DNA of 64,000 nucleotides, from assembly GCA_025766275.1 (NCBI GenBank), contig JAFKAC010000082.1, positions 179,001 through 243,000 on the forward strand, in the 5' to 3' direction. Positions 1 to 10,251 of this stretch are shown here, piece after piece. A model generated the notes under the pieces. The model did no database searches and had not been told where the DNA came from. It saw nothing but the letters and a program-made list of their open reading frames with translations. Source of the DNA: Lactarius indigo (lineage: Eukaryota; Basidiomycota; Agaricomycetes; Russulales; Russulaceae). Every line of letters begins with the position of its first letter. Within the stretch, counting starts at the first letter, position 1. The position numbers and the translations under genes were made by a program.

Positions 1-213
1 CCAACCAGCCGCCTAGTCCAAACGACGGTTGGGGACCAACTCTGACCTCAGGCCCCTGTTGGTGCTCTCAAGAAGTTTGCACCTGCAGTTATCGTCCCAA
101 CACCCCCCCGACACCCCCCAACGTAGTGTTGTGGTCCCCTGGAGTTAACTATCTACCTTATAGAGAAAAGGACTAGATAGTATAGATTGTCGAGATAAAT
201 TTTACGAGTGTAA
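1..213. other. Left-edge sequence upstream of element A reading frame
   Basis: No gene is seen. The stretch is cytosine-rich and then AT-rich, and it precedes the open frame of element A, so it is probably the 5' untranslated part of that retroelement. It does not match the element A LTR at 6759-7454, so the 5' LTR must lie to the left of the window or be missing. No primer binding site could be assigned. Confidence 0.35.
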
Positions 214-888
214 AATTTAACAATTTCCCGAAGTCAAACCCTGGATCCAATTCATTGGGCAGTCACCCTGGCATCCTCTCAACGCACTACAAGAAGGCGT
301 TACCACCGTCCCCAAGTAGACACCCGTCCTCTTACCTCTACAAACACTACCCCAGTGATTCCAAGACAAGCAGCCCGTACCCATCGACGAACCCCTAGTC
401 AACTCCCTAGTATTAACCAATCCAGCCCACACGAACCCGTCTTCCCTAGTATCCAAGACATCCCTAGACAACACACCACTAGCAGTGACGAAGCACAATA
501 CCTCGAAACCCAACCAAGAGAAATTTACTGTCACCTTCCAGAAGCAATCCTCCTAACCAAAAGTTTACCCACACGAACCCCCAGAGAACTCGACGTTTTT
601 AAGCGCCACTGTACCCTCCTCTATCAAAACCGACACACCAACGAAACCTTGTTCTTCGCCCAACCCCTCATTAGGGCGACTGAAATCACCACTAGCCCCT
701 TATATTTCCAAGACTTCTTGTGGAGAAGTAAGACCATCCTAACCCACTTTGGTATTTGGGAGGAATACCATTGGATCTGTCGACAACAAAGAACCAACCA
801 CCCAGACCATGCCATCTTGCTCCCTGCCTATAAAGTCTATTACCCTTGGAACATAGACAGTTGGACTGTCACCCGTCTGCAGAACTAG
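214..888 (+). pseudogene. Upstream open frame of element A, in phase with gag, without an ATG near its start
   Basis: The frame is open from about 214 to a TAG at 886-888 and is in the same phase as the gag ATG at 892, only one codon after the stop. The translated part is rich in basic, Ser, Thr and Pro residues early and in Trp, Tyr and Phe later, with no domain that I recognise. Families B and C also have an in-phase coding stretch upstream of their first good gag ATG. The TAG could be a mutated CAG, which would make this an amino-terminal gag extension. Alternatively it is a separate short ORF. Function unknown. Confidence 0.45.
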
Positions 889-891
889 TGT

Positions 892-2442
892 ATGAATACA
901 CAACGACCTCTCACACCTGAAGAAAAGGCCCACATCCCAGTATACTTCTTCGACCCCTATTTTTCCCTCACCGATAATCTTTACTACGCCAAGTGGAAGG
1001 AAGAGGATATCTGTAGTCCTACAGGAAAACACCCGTGGACAATAGTTGCCACCCAACACCAAATCGTTTTTCAAGACTTAAAAGAAGCCTTTCCTGGTAT
1101 CGACAAGGTCAAGGACTTAAGCTACAATTCCCTACACGCCACTTTCAAAGGAAAGAACGTTCGTTGGAACTTTGTGAACGAACAGTGGATCTACCTAAAC
1201 AACAAACCAGTCCATTTTAACACACCTAGTCAATCCGAAGATTCAGACAGCGACACAGAGGAAGTATCGCAAATCCTAGACACTACTACCAAAAAACTCT
1301 CTGGTCTACTATCCCAAGTAACCTCCCGACCCTCGACACCCCAGATTTCCCCTAGTGCCTCCGGCCCTAGCCGTTTCCCTGCAACAGTTCCCCCACATCG
1401 ACTCCCATCACCACCCCTAACTGTTCAAGCCTCTTCCTCAGCACCCCCCTTACCTGTTCCTCCTGTACCCACTGCAATGGCAGCACCTGCACCCGCAAAA
1501 ATCTTAGGCGCAGCGCCTGAGCCCTTTGATGGCAAACCCAATCATGCGGAGGCCTTTTGGAACAACCTAGCCAACTACTTCCATCTAAACCAGGATATCT
1601 TTAACTCCGAAGATAAAAAGATATCCACCGCTCTCACCTACTTCAAGGTTGGGACCTCAGCCAGAGAATGGGCTCAGGATAGACAAAAGAAAGCCTTGAA
1701 CCCAACCGGAGGAGCGGCAATATCCTTTGGCACCTGGGCGCAGTTCAAAACTGACTTTGATGCACACTTCGTTCCCGGTCATACTGCCATGGAATCCACC
1801 AACAAAATGTATTCTCTAAAGATGGGAACCTGACCTTTCAATGAATGGTTCCAGGAATGGTCAACCCATGCTACACGAAGTGGTGCAAATGAACAAACCA
1901 AGATGTATGCCTTCCGACAAGCTATCCCAACAGCCCTGAATATGAAGCTGCTCGGCATATCCCCCATCCCTACCACCTTCGACACCCTCGTTGAGAAAGC
2001 AAGAGAATTCGATCGCACCTATCGAATTTATGCAGGAAATGCCATTAACCAGTTTAACAAAACCCATAAGCCTACTTCGGGACGCGCAGTCCTAGCGGAG
2101 GATGAGAGTGTAAATGTCAATGCCTCCTCATCACGTACCACCAAACCAAGAGCCAAGCTTACCAAGGAAGAGCGAGAGTATCGCTTCAAGAATAAACTCT
2201 GCCTGTACTGTGGCAAACCAGGCCATGTACTTAAAGAATGTCACGCCAAGATGGCAGCCATGAAGGCTAAAGGAGGCCAATCCAGCAGCAACGCTAGGGC
2301 GCGTGGCGCCTTTGTTGATGAACCAAGTCAGGAGGAAGCACCTACTGACCACCCAGCAAACATAGGAGCGGTATATCGAGAGATACTCCCTTTTGACCCG
2401 GACGCACGTCCGCGTTCGGTGCCTATTAATGAGGATTTTTAG
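892..2442 (+). pseudogene. gag of element A (in-frame TGA)
   Basis: Structural capsid and nucleocapsid polyprotein of a Ty3/gypsy element, which packages element RNA in cytoplasmic particles. An amino-terminal region of about 190 residues is followed by a Pro/Ser/Thr-rich linker, then a retrotransposon gag domain starting near the EPFDGKP motif at about 1520, and a CCHC zinc knuckle (CLYCGKPGHVLKEC) near 2200-2241. The frame is broken by TGA at 1831-1833 and continues in the same phase to the natural stop TAG at 2440-2442. CGA to TGA by one transition is the simplest explanation. The ATG at 892 follows the TAG of the upstream frame by three bases. Pol is in the -1 frame and opens exactly at the end of gag. 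Confidence 0.88.
2433..2439 (+). promoter_or_regulatory. Predicted -1 ribosomal frameshift site, G_GAT_TTT, element A
   Basis: The last gag codons read GAG GAT TTT TAG. The heptamer G GAT TTT sits immediately before the gag stop. In the -1 frame a TGA lies at 2430-2432, and the pol frame is open only from 2433, so a -1 shift must occur within about ten bases. The heptamer is the only slippery sequence in that interval. Heptamers of this form are used for -1 frameshifting in several RNA viruses and retroelements. Confidence 0.65.
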
Positions 2443-4962
2443 GCTCTTCCATCGTAGCACTGTCGATTGGAAGTATTAGTGCCAGTAGCGTTGTACACGG
2501 CCTTTCCTTACTAGAGACGCTCGGAGCCGAGCATGTACCTGCAGAAACAATTTGGAATAGGAGAGCTCCTTCAATTGTTCTCAGAGTTACACTAGTAGGA
2601 AAGAAGTCTGGCAAAGAAATCAGTGCCCGTGCCCTGTTGGACAGCGGCGCGGAGGGTATCATCGTGGATGATGGGTTTGCGCGTGCAAACAACCTAACAA
2701 TGCGGACCCTAATTAAACCCTTACCAGTTAGAAACGTGGATGGGTCTCCCAACAAGACGGGATCTGTTAGGTATACTACGATCCAGAGACTACGGATCAG
2801 AACTTCTGATAACAACTACCACGACGAAACTGTGGAACTTTATGCAACTACTCTAGGGGAGCATGATATAATCCTAGGAACAGATTGGCTCCAAGCACAT
2901 AACCCTGAAATCGATTGGCATCAACCAAAAATAGCCTTCACACGATGCCCAAGAACCTGTACCCTATCCTCCTCAGCGGTTGTTATCTCTTCAAAAATCC
3001 CACAGACACAACACACAACTATCAACATCCTTGAACTTGATGCAACCCAAGAAGCTTACCTCCCCACAGATGACAACGCAGAACCCCTGGAACCTGCATT
3101 TACCAACGACGCCTGCGAACCCTGGCTGTGGATTCACAGCTTTAGCAAATATGACCACCTCGCCATCCGAGCAAAGATTACTACAAGCACCAAGATAGCA
3201 GCACGCACTGCACCCAAGCCTTCTACCGACCACATTCCAAGTCATTTCCAACGTTATACTAAAGTATTCAGCGAAATCGCGTCCCACCGACTACCCCAAC
3301 ATCAACCCTGGGATCACGCAATCGACCTCAAACCAGGAGCCACCATGAAAAATTGCGGCATTTATCGGCTTACACCTAAGGAGTCTGATGCCCTCAAAGA
3401 GTACATTTCTGAACACCTAAAGAAAGGTTACATTCGACCATCTAAGTCACCCATGGCCTCCCCCTTCTTCTTTGTTGACAAGAAGGATGGCAAACTCCGA
3501 CCTGTACAAGACTACCACGCCCTCAACGATATAACCGTCAAGAATGCAGCACCCCTTCCCCTTATCCCTGAACTTATTGACAAACTCCATGGCGCGCGCT
3601 ACTTCACCAAGCTAGATATCCGCTGGGGCTACAACAATATCCGCATCCGCAAAGGTGATGAATACAAGGCAGCCTTCAAGACATCCTTAGGACTCTTTGA
3701 ACCCACAGTAATGACCTTCGGCCTCTGTAACGCCCCTGCCACCTTCCAAACATTCATGAACCAAATCTTCGAAACCTTGATCGATGGTGGACATGTAGTG
3801 GTCTACCTCGATGACATCCTGATCTTCACGGAAGATATCTCCTCACTCACAGCATTGACACACGACGTGCTTCAACGACTGGAACGCCACGACCTCTACC
3901 TAAAACCTGAGAAGTGTACATTTGCACAAACCTCAGTCGAGTATCTTGGAATCGTCATTTCCGATGGCCAAGTTTCTATGGACCCTGCGAAGGTTGCCGG
4001 CATTACTCAATGGCCCACCCCACATACTGTCAAGCAAGTCCAAGCCTTCCTAGGCTTTTGCAACTTCTATCGACGCTTCATTAAAGACTACTCCACTATC
4101 GCTCGCCCCTTGTTTGACCTGACCAAGAAGGATGTCCCCTTTTCTTGGGATACCGCAGCGGAAAACGCTTTCCACACCCTGATTAAATGCTTCACCGAGG
4201 CTCCTGTTCTTGCCCTGCCTGACCATTCCAAACCTTTCCGCCTCATCACTGACGCAAGCGATTTTGCTACCGGTGCCATTCTTGAACAACCTGATGCCTT
4301 GCAACGTTGGCACCCCGTCGCCTTCCTTTCCAAATCCCTCCTTCCTGCTGAGCGTCACTACGAAATCTGCGACAAGGAACTTCTTGCCATTATCCATGCC
4401 TTGCATGCTTTCCGCCACTACCTGGAAGGGTGGGATGACGTTACTGAAATCTGGTCTGACCATGGCAACCTTGTCTATTTTACCACAAAGCAAAAACTTT
4501 CCCGCCGGCAGGCCCGTTGGGCCTTGTTCCTCTCTCGCTTCCAGTTCATCATCATCCACAAACCTGGCACGCAGAACAAATCTGATGCACTGTCTCGGCG
4601 TCCAGATCATAAAAAGGGGATAGCGGATGAAGATGAAAAGCGAGTACTCCTGGACACCAAATATTTTTCCATCAATGCAGTACAAAGAACTGCAGTAACC
4701 ATCCAAGGAGATACCACCCTCCGGCAACGTATCAAAAACACCCAGACCTATGACAAAGAAGTCAGCATGGCCCTAGAATCCCTTCTAAAAAATGGCCCTC
4801 GATCCCTAGCTAGAGGACTAGAAGAGTGGAACTTAGAAGACGGCATTATCTTGTTCAAAGGACAAGTCTACGTTCCAAAAGATGATAACCTACGAAGAGA
4901 CATTGTTAAAACATACCATGACCACATTGCCACAGGACATCCAGGGCGATGGAAGACCTATG

Positions 4963-5503
4963 CACTGGATGGAAAATACCCCTTTATCATTGACAAAATT
5001 TAGGCATATCCTATAACAAAAGGTATTTTTTATTAATAATTCTTCATACATAAAATGTTGATAAGGTAACCAAATATTGTCAATGCAATTTCAAAGCACA
5101 ATATGTAGACAGTATAAAGTTCCTTTCCCATAATATTGTCAGAATATCATAGAGGTTATACCTATGCATCTTGTTGAGACATTTCACATGGTATATATCT
5201 TGATAAAATGTTTCTGGTAAACCCTGAGCCTTGCCCAAACCCTCTGAACTGAACCACTTTTGCATTTTTATATTACCATGTGAAATATTTCAACAAGATA
5301 TATAATGTAACCTCTATAATATTCTGACAATATTGTAGAAAAGAAGTTTTATACTATTTACATATTTTGCTTTGAAATTGCAATGACAATATTTAGCTAC
5401 CTTGTCAACATTTTATGTATGAAGAATTATGGATAGAAAATACCTTTTGTTATAGAATATGCCTAAATTTTGTCAATGATAAAAGGCTTTTTTCCATCCA
5501 GTG
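4963..5503. mobile_element. Foldback MITE with CACTG ends (CACTA superfamily type)
   Basis: A 541-bp AT-rich insert begins CACTGGATGG and ends CCATCCAGTG. The left and right halves are inverted copies of each other over roughly 240 bp with scattered mismatches, so the single strand would fold into one long hairpin. It is flanked on both sides by ATG (4960-4962 and 5504-5506), a 3-bp target duplication. CACTR termini with 3-bp duplications are the signature of the CACTA superfamily. It has no coding capacity and must be mobilised by another element. The Tnp2 element at 8879-20487 is a candidate by class only, since its termini were not found. Confidence 0.85.
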
Positions 5504-6758
5504 ATGAGTTGATATCCCGGGACTTCTGGTGGCCAGGAATATCAACATTCGTTAAGACCTATGTTGATGGTTGCGCCACATGCCAAACCACTAAAATCAA
5601 ACCACGTACCCAAGTACCCCTACAACCAAATGCAATACCTGAAGAAATATGGGGAACCATCACAATGGACTTCATCACCGACCTTCCCCTATCCCACAAC
5701 TATGATTCACTATTTGTAGTGGTCGACCAACTCAGCAAAGCAATAGTCATTTCCCCTTGCAACAAAACCATCACTGCAGACGAAACAGCTCAACACTACC
5801 TTGAAAATGTCTGGAGACGTACTGGTCTACCTCGACAAGTCATCTCCGACAGAGGCCCCCAATTTGCATCAAAGGTCATGCAAGAAATTTGGAACAAACT
5901 TGGAGTAAAATCCACACTATCTACAGCTTTCCACCCACAAACCGATGGAGAAACTGAACGTGTCAACCAAGAACTTGAACAATACCTCCGCGTCTTCTGC
6001 AACTTCCAACAAGATAACTGGGTGGATCTAATCCCATTCATGGAATTTGCACACAATGCCCGACAACACAGCGCAACCCACAAATCACCCTTCGAGGTTT
6101 GGTATGGATACAAACCAGAGTTCATTCCCCCTACCCATTTCACCACCAAAATACCTGCAGCCGAGGAAAGATTAAATGCACTAAATCAAATCTGCTCTGA
6201 AGTTACCGCAGCCCTTAAGGTAGCAGCAGAAGTCATGAGAGGGTCAAAAACACCTACCCCCTCTCACGAATTCAAAACAGGCGATTTAGTCTGGCTGGAA
6301 GGAACCAACATCCATACTACCCACCCCAAGGCTAAACTCGCCCCACAACGCCATGGCCCCTTTAAGGTCCTTTCCACCTGGGGAGTCAATTGCAAACTCC
6401 AACTTCCAAAAACATGGCGCATTCACCCAGTCTTCCACAACTCCTTGATCTCCCCATATAAAGAAAACACTACACATGGACCCAACTTCACCAGGCCACC
6501 CCCTGAAATCATCCAAGGGGAAGACGAACACTACGAAGTGGAAAAAGTCCTGCAATCCAAGGTATCGCCTAACAAGAAGGGCATACTCTACTTGATCAAG
6601 TGGAAGGGGTACCCCGACTCTGAAAACTCCTGGCTCCCCTCCTCCCAAATGACCCATGCGCAAGACCTTGTTAGTCAATTTCACAAGGCCAACCCCGGTG
6701 CCCCTAAACCAAAGTCAACTAGTGCTAGTGGAATAGCACGATGTTAAAAAGGGGATAC

Positions 6759-7454
6759 TGTCATGAACCTATAAACCTGGTCGTGACTCAAGGCGCTTAG
6801 GACCGGACCGGACTGGACCGGGCTTATGTCATCAGCTTCCTAAAGGGGAAATCCGAAATCGGAGTTTGAATTTCGCTCTCCGACGGTCACGTGATGTGTC
6901 ACGTGATTACCCTGTCTTTCCAAGTCACATGTGTACATGCACGTGTATCAATCAACAATTGATCGTTTATCGATCAATGAAGATAATCAACCAAGTCACA
7001 AGGAACACGTGTTCTAATCACGGGTTCCGCAGCTGCTGCGGAATCACGCCACTATGGCGCAATACGGCGCCATCGACTGCAGCGCAGTCGTACCATGCTT
7101 ATCCTGTATTCTGATTGGACAGTATTAATAACTTGTCTCTGGAATGTTCCAATCCGCAGTATTGCGCAGCACTCGTGGACAGGCCCTAAGCCTGCCCTAA
7201 AGTTACGCACAGACCACCCCTTGTAGTATATAAGCTAGCTCAATCTATCGGACAGTCCCTCAGACTGTCCACTTGTGACATCTTCCCTCTCTTGCCTCTT
7301 AGTTCCTTCGAGTGCCCCACCTTGTGTGCGCCACTATTCTCTTTGAGCCAAGACACCTCCTCTTCGCCCTCTTCGACGCTCTCTCCGTCTTTTTCTCGCC
7401 CGCCGTCGTCTTCAACCATATCCCTCGCTGTTGAGTGACAGTGAGTTCACCACA
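6759..7454 (+). mobile_element. 3' LTR of element A
   Basis: The LTR starts TGTCATGAACC directly after a purine tract (AAAAAGGGGATAC) and ends CACA. The end is supported by the second copy (29444-30140), which stays similar up to the same CACA and then diverges completely. A TATA box (TATATAAG at 7227-7234) precedes a short inverted repeat, GGACAGTC and GACTGTCC. The U3 part is crowded with palindromes: TCACGTGA twice near 6887-6907, AACACGTGTT near 7001-7012, CCGCAGCTGCTGCGG near 7027-7041 and ATCGATAAACGATC-like repeats near 6960. CACGTG is the E-box core bound by bHLH factors, so these may control transcription of the element. Confidence 0.8.
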
Positions 7455-8878
7455 GCACTCTTGACGGAGCTCACTTGCTTGTTTTCAGGATGGTCCCCGA
7501 CTTTCATAGTCCAGATCACATTCACTTCAATACAGTGTAGACGATGTCTTTATCTCGTTCAACGTACTCACTCCTGATTATCCCCAACACGGGCCATCGT
7601 TGTTCGTTGTTTTGAATTTTTATGTCATGCCCACATCTCTGTGTTTCTGTCTGCTTCTGTCCTCGACTCATGAGACCTATTTCTTTTTTCTTGAAACCCC
7701 TGGGACATTCTAGACGGTCGGATGTGCTAGCTTCCATTGTGAGTGTACCTCGGTGGTTTCTCACCATGTACGCTGATGTATCCAAACCTCAGATCTCATC
7801 TATACGGGGTTCCATATACCTGGGCACGAGGCCGACCATCCCCCGGCTGACATTGTCTTTGATCCATCACCGTCATGCCTGCCCGACGGCTATGGCCTTG
7901 ATTGCCATCAGGCTTTTGCGACGGTGACCCTGCCGCATGCTTGTGATTCACACGTCAATCCGTTAGGCTTACACATCGTGTCACGACTAGGACATTCGGC
8001 AGATTCTGATGTCCAACCCAGAAGGAGAGTGGTACTACGGTCACGGTCCCAAATGTCGTGGTTTGCCTGTTACGTAATCCCGACTTGCGGGGGACCGGAT
8101 CGGGCCGGTTCCCGAGAGGATTCGTCCTCGCCTCAGCGCGGACGTCTCGTCGCCCTAATTTGTGGACTACGACCTTCGGTCGTTACTGTACCTCGTCCCC
8201 CGTTCCTTCCCTATTCAATTACCAATGTTTCTATAAGATACTCTCTCGGATCAAGTGCGAGCACGCCGAGCCCAACGACACAAGGGCGACGCTACACACT
8301 GCTCTCTACCTCGCCGCCTCGATTCCCCCTTATCACATTCGTTTTCGGCCTCGGTCCACTTTTCTTACTATACACCTGACTTGTCTCTAAGACCCTGCGT
8401 CTCGATTTGTGTCCTGTGACTCTGCGTCTTGACGACGTGTTTATGTTTACGCCTGATGGTTCGTGTTACTCACTTTCATTCTATTTACAAATTATGCAGT
8501 AGTGTAAAATGTACTCAGTGGACTGTGAATGCAACTCAGAGGAGTGTTCCCAAATCCGTCCAACTGTCTGTCTTCGCGCTCTCAAATTCTGCTCATATAA
8601 CTCTTTTATTCTCAAGCTTTCGGCGCGCGCACTCACGTGTGATGCGTTACATAATCTCGTTACACTTGCACTAAGTACTCTGATACTTTCCTACTACTCT
8701 TAATGTTGGTTGGTAACAATGATATGGCGATTCCGGGAGTGTTAATTGGAAAATTCGAAGTTATGTAATCGAGATGTCAGCAGATATGCATTGTTCTTGG
8801 TTCTTCGCGTCCTTACTTTGTCGACTCCAAATTTCCACTCTCGTGCATCCTTTGGTCTTCGATTCAATTTCTGCTGCT
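7455..8878. other. Unassigned stretch between element A and the CACTA transposase gene
   Basis: No gene is supported. Several frames stay open for 60-150 codons, but their translations are rich in Ser, Pro, Cys and Arg and show no domain. The right part should include the 5' end and promoter of the CACTA element, yet no CACTA or CACTG terminus with a partner on the far side could be found. A short in-phase extension of the transposase frame reaches back to 8774. Confidence 0.4.
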
Positions 8879-9796
8879 ATGTCTACGAATGATTTCTCTC
8901 TTCTGGAAGCAGAGCTTTCTGCACGCTCTGAGTGGATACCCAACATTGGCTCTTTGCAATATGTCAATGACCCCGTTCACGGCGGCCCTTACCAGTCTCA
9001 AGACTTGTGGCAAATCAGGCGCCCAAATGTTGGCCTATATGCATTGACATCAGCTCGAACGAATCAAATCTATCTTGAGCACGAAAGTCGCCTTTGTGAC
9101 ATTCTGAATATGCTGGAAGCAATCGACGCCACCGACAGGAAGGAGAGCTTGGAAGACCGTGTTCTTCAAGAGTTGATCAGGATAAACCGATTAAAGGGAA
9201 TCGAATGGTCTGGTCAACGCAGTAAAAGAGGCGTCAGGGACCATAGCGCCATGGTCAACACAGGTTATAGTCATACTCTTGCTTGATGTCACCGTTTCTG
9301 ATGATGCCCTAGAAAGCTACTTCGTGATGAGACATCCTAGGAATCCAACCCTTCTTGCTATTTATATGACCACACTGGTGATGTATGTTTTATATCGCCT
9401 TCCCCGTCGCGGCGCAGCTGTCCTACTTGCTGGAATGAGGAGTATCTTGAACAGTCAAGGATCTCTTCGTTCGTTGGCGGGTGAACTGCCGAAGGACCCA
9501 TGAAAACTCCTAATGACATATGACCTAGATCCAGTCACTCGAAGCTATGTTTGCTGCCCTTCATGTCACTTTCTCTACGAATACTCCCTCATTAAGACAA
9601 ATAAAAGGAAAGCATCCAAGTCTTTTGACGACCGTCAGGACTCCTCCGAGAAGGTCGACAGCGAAATGGCAGAAGATAGTCGGCTTGTTGTCTCCATCCC
9701 GAAATACTGTACACACCGCCGGGTTCCTTCCAGCTCCAGCTGTGGTGGACCCTTATTTGGCACCGTTAGTATCAATGCCAAGACTTATACCATTCC
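8879..9796 (+). pseudogene. tnp2: Tnp2-family CACTA transposase, amino-terminal part
   Basis: DNA cut-and-paste transposase of the basidiomycete Tnp2 family. The ATG at 8879 is chosen because the translation becomes family-like from there. An intron at 9264-9312 (GT-AG, 49 bp) joins ...AMVNT to ESYFVMRH in frame. A hydrophobic stretch follows (NPTLLAIYMTTLVMYVLYRL near 9337-9396), then the zinc-binding YVCCPSCHFLY segment near 9547-9579 and the CTHRRVPSSSSCG segment near 9709-9747, both characteristic of this family. A TGA at 9501-9503 lies between LPKDP and the next residue, where arginine is usual, and is best read as CGA to TGA. The frame then stops being host sequence at 9796, where element B is inserted. 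It continues at 17467. Confidence 0.82.
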
Positions 9797-10251
9797 TGTT
9801 ACGATCGCGCGTGTCGAACCCTTACTGTACCAGTTGTGGCTACGGCAGTAAGGTAGATTAGTCACGGACTCGGGGTTTACGATAGGAGTTAGGAGTTGAA
9901 GGATGACTCGATCCTAGTACAGGTAGTAGTAGTATTAGGATCGCGCTACTTACGCGATACGTTGGACGCTACATTACTGTGACTCATAGCAGCGCTTGAA
10001 AGCCTGCTCTTCTTGTATTTAAGATAGCTGTGGAAGACCAAGATACGCCATCTTGGTCTTCTTCAATCGTCACTTTCTTGTCTTCGCATCTCAAGTCTTT
10101 CCTCTACTTCGGGTAGAGTGCCGCAGTTATACTAGTGTCTTTGAACATCTAGGAGTTTGCCTTCGTGCCATATGCCCCAGAGCGTGATTAGCTAAGTTGC
10201 ACAGTCGCCCAGAACGAGCTCAAGTCGAGCTAACGTCGTGACGGCGTTACA
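9797..10251 (+). mobile_element. 5' LTR of element B
   Basis: The 455-bp LTR runs from TGTTACGATCG to GGCGTTACA. A TATA-like TATTTAAG occurs near 10016. A related LTR (445 bp) lies at 31473-31917 and a truncated one on the minus strand at about 26490-26581. The sequence after the LTR begins TTAAGACC, and no standard tRNA primer site was identified. Confidence 0.93.

Larger units (their letters stand above)
2433..6747 (+). pseudogene. pol of element A: PR-RT-RH-INT-chromodomain, split by a MITE
   Basis: Polyprotein for proteolysis, reverse transcription and integration. Protease shows the LLDSGA active-site motif near 2635-2655. The reverse transcriptase catalytic motif is YLDD near 3800. RNase H begins around the TDASDFATG motif near 4250. 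Integrase has the zinc-binding HHCC region split by the insertion, then the Asp, Asp and Glu positions (TMDFITDLP near 5665, SDRGPQF near 5850, and the Glu of GETERVNQ near 5950). A chromodomain (IKWKGYPDSENSW near 6595-6635) precedes the TAA at 6745-6747. No upstream ATG begins this frame, which fits expression by frameshift. The 541-bp insert after codon 1 base at 4962 adds stops. Removing it and one 3-bp target copy restores one continuous frame, so the gene was intact when the MITE arrived. Confidence 0.9.
214..7454 (+). mobile_element. Ty3/gypsy chromovirus, element A (5' LTR not in window)
   Basis: The order is open upstream frame, gag with zinc knuckle, protease, reverse transcriptase, RNase H, integrase, chromodomain, then a 3' LTR. 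That order and the terminal chromodomain place it in the chromovirus branch of Ty3/gypsy. A partial second copy of its integrase-to-LTR end lies at 28450-30140. The copy at this position is dead: gag has an in-frame TGA at 1831-1833, the upstream frame ends in TAG at 886-888, and pol is split by a MITE at 4963-5503. Confidence 0.9.
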
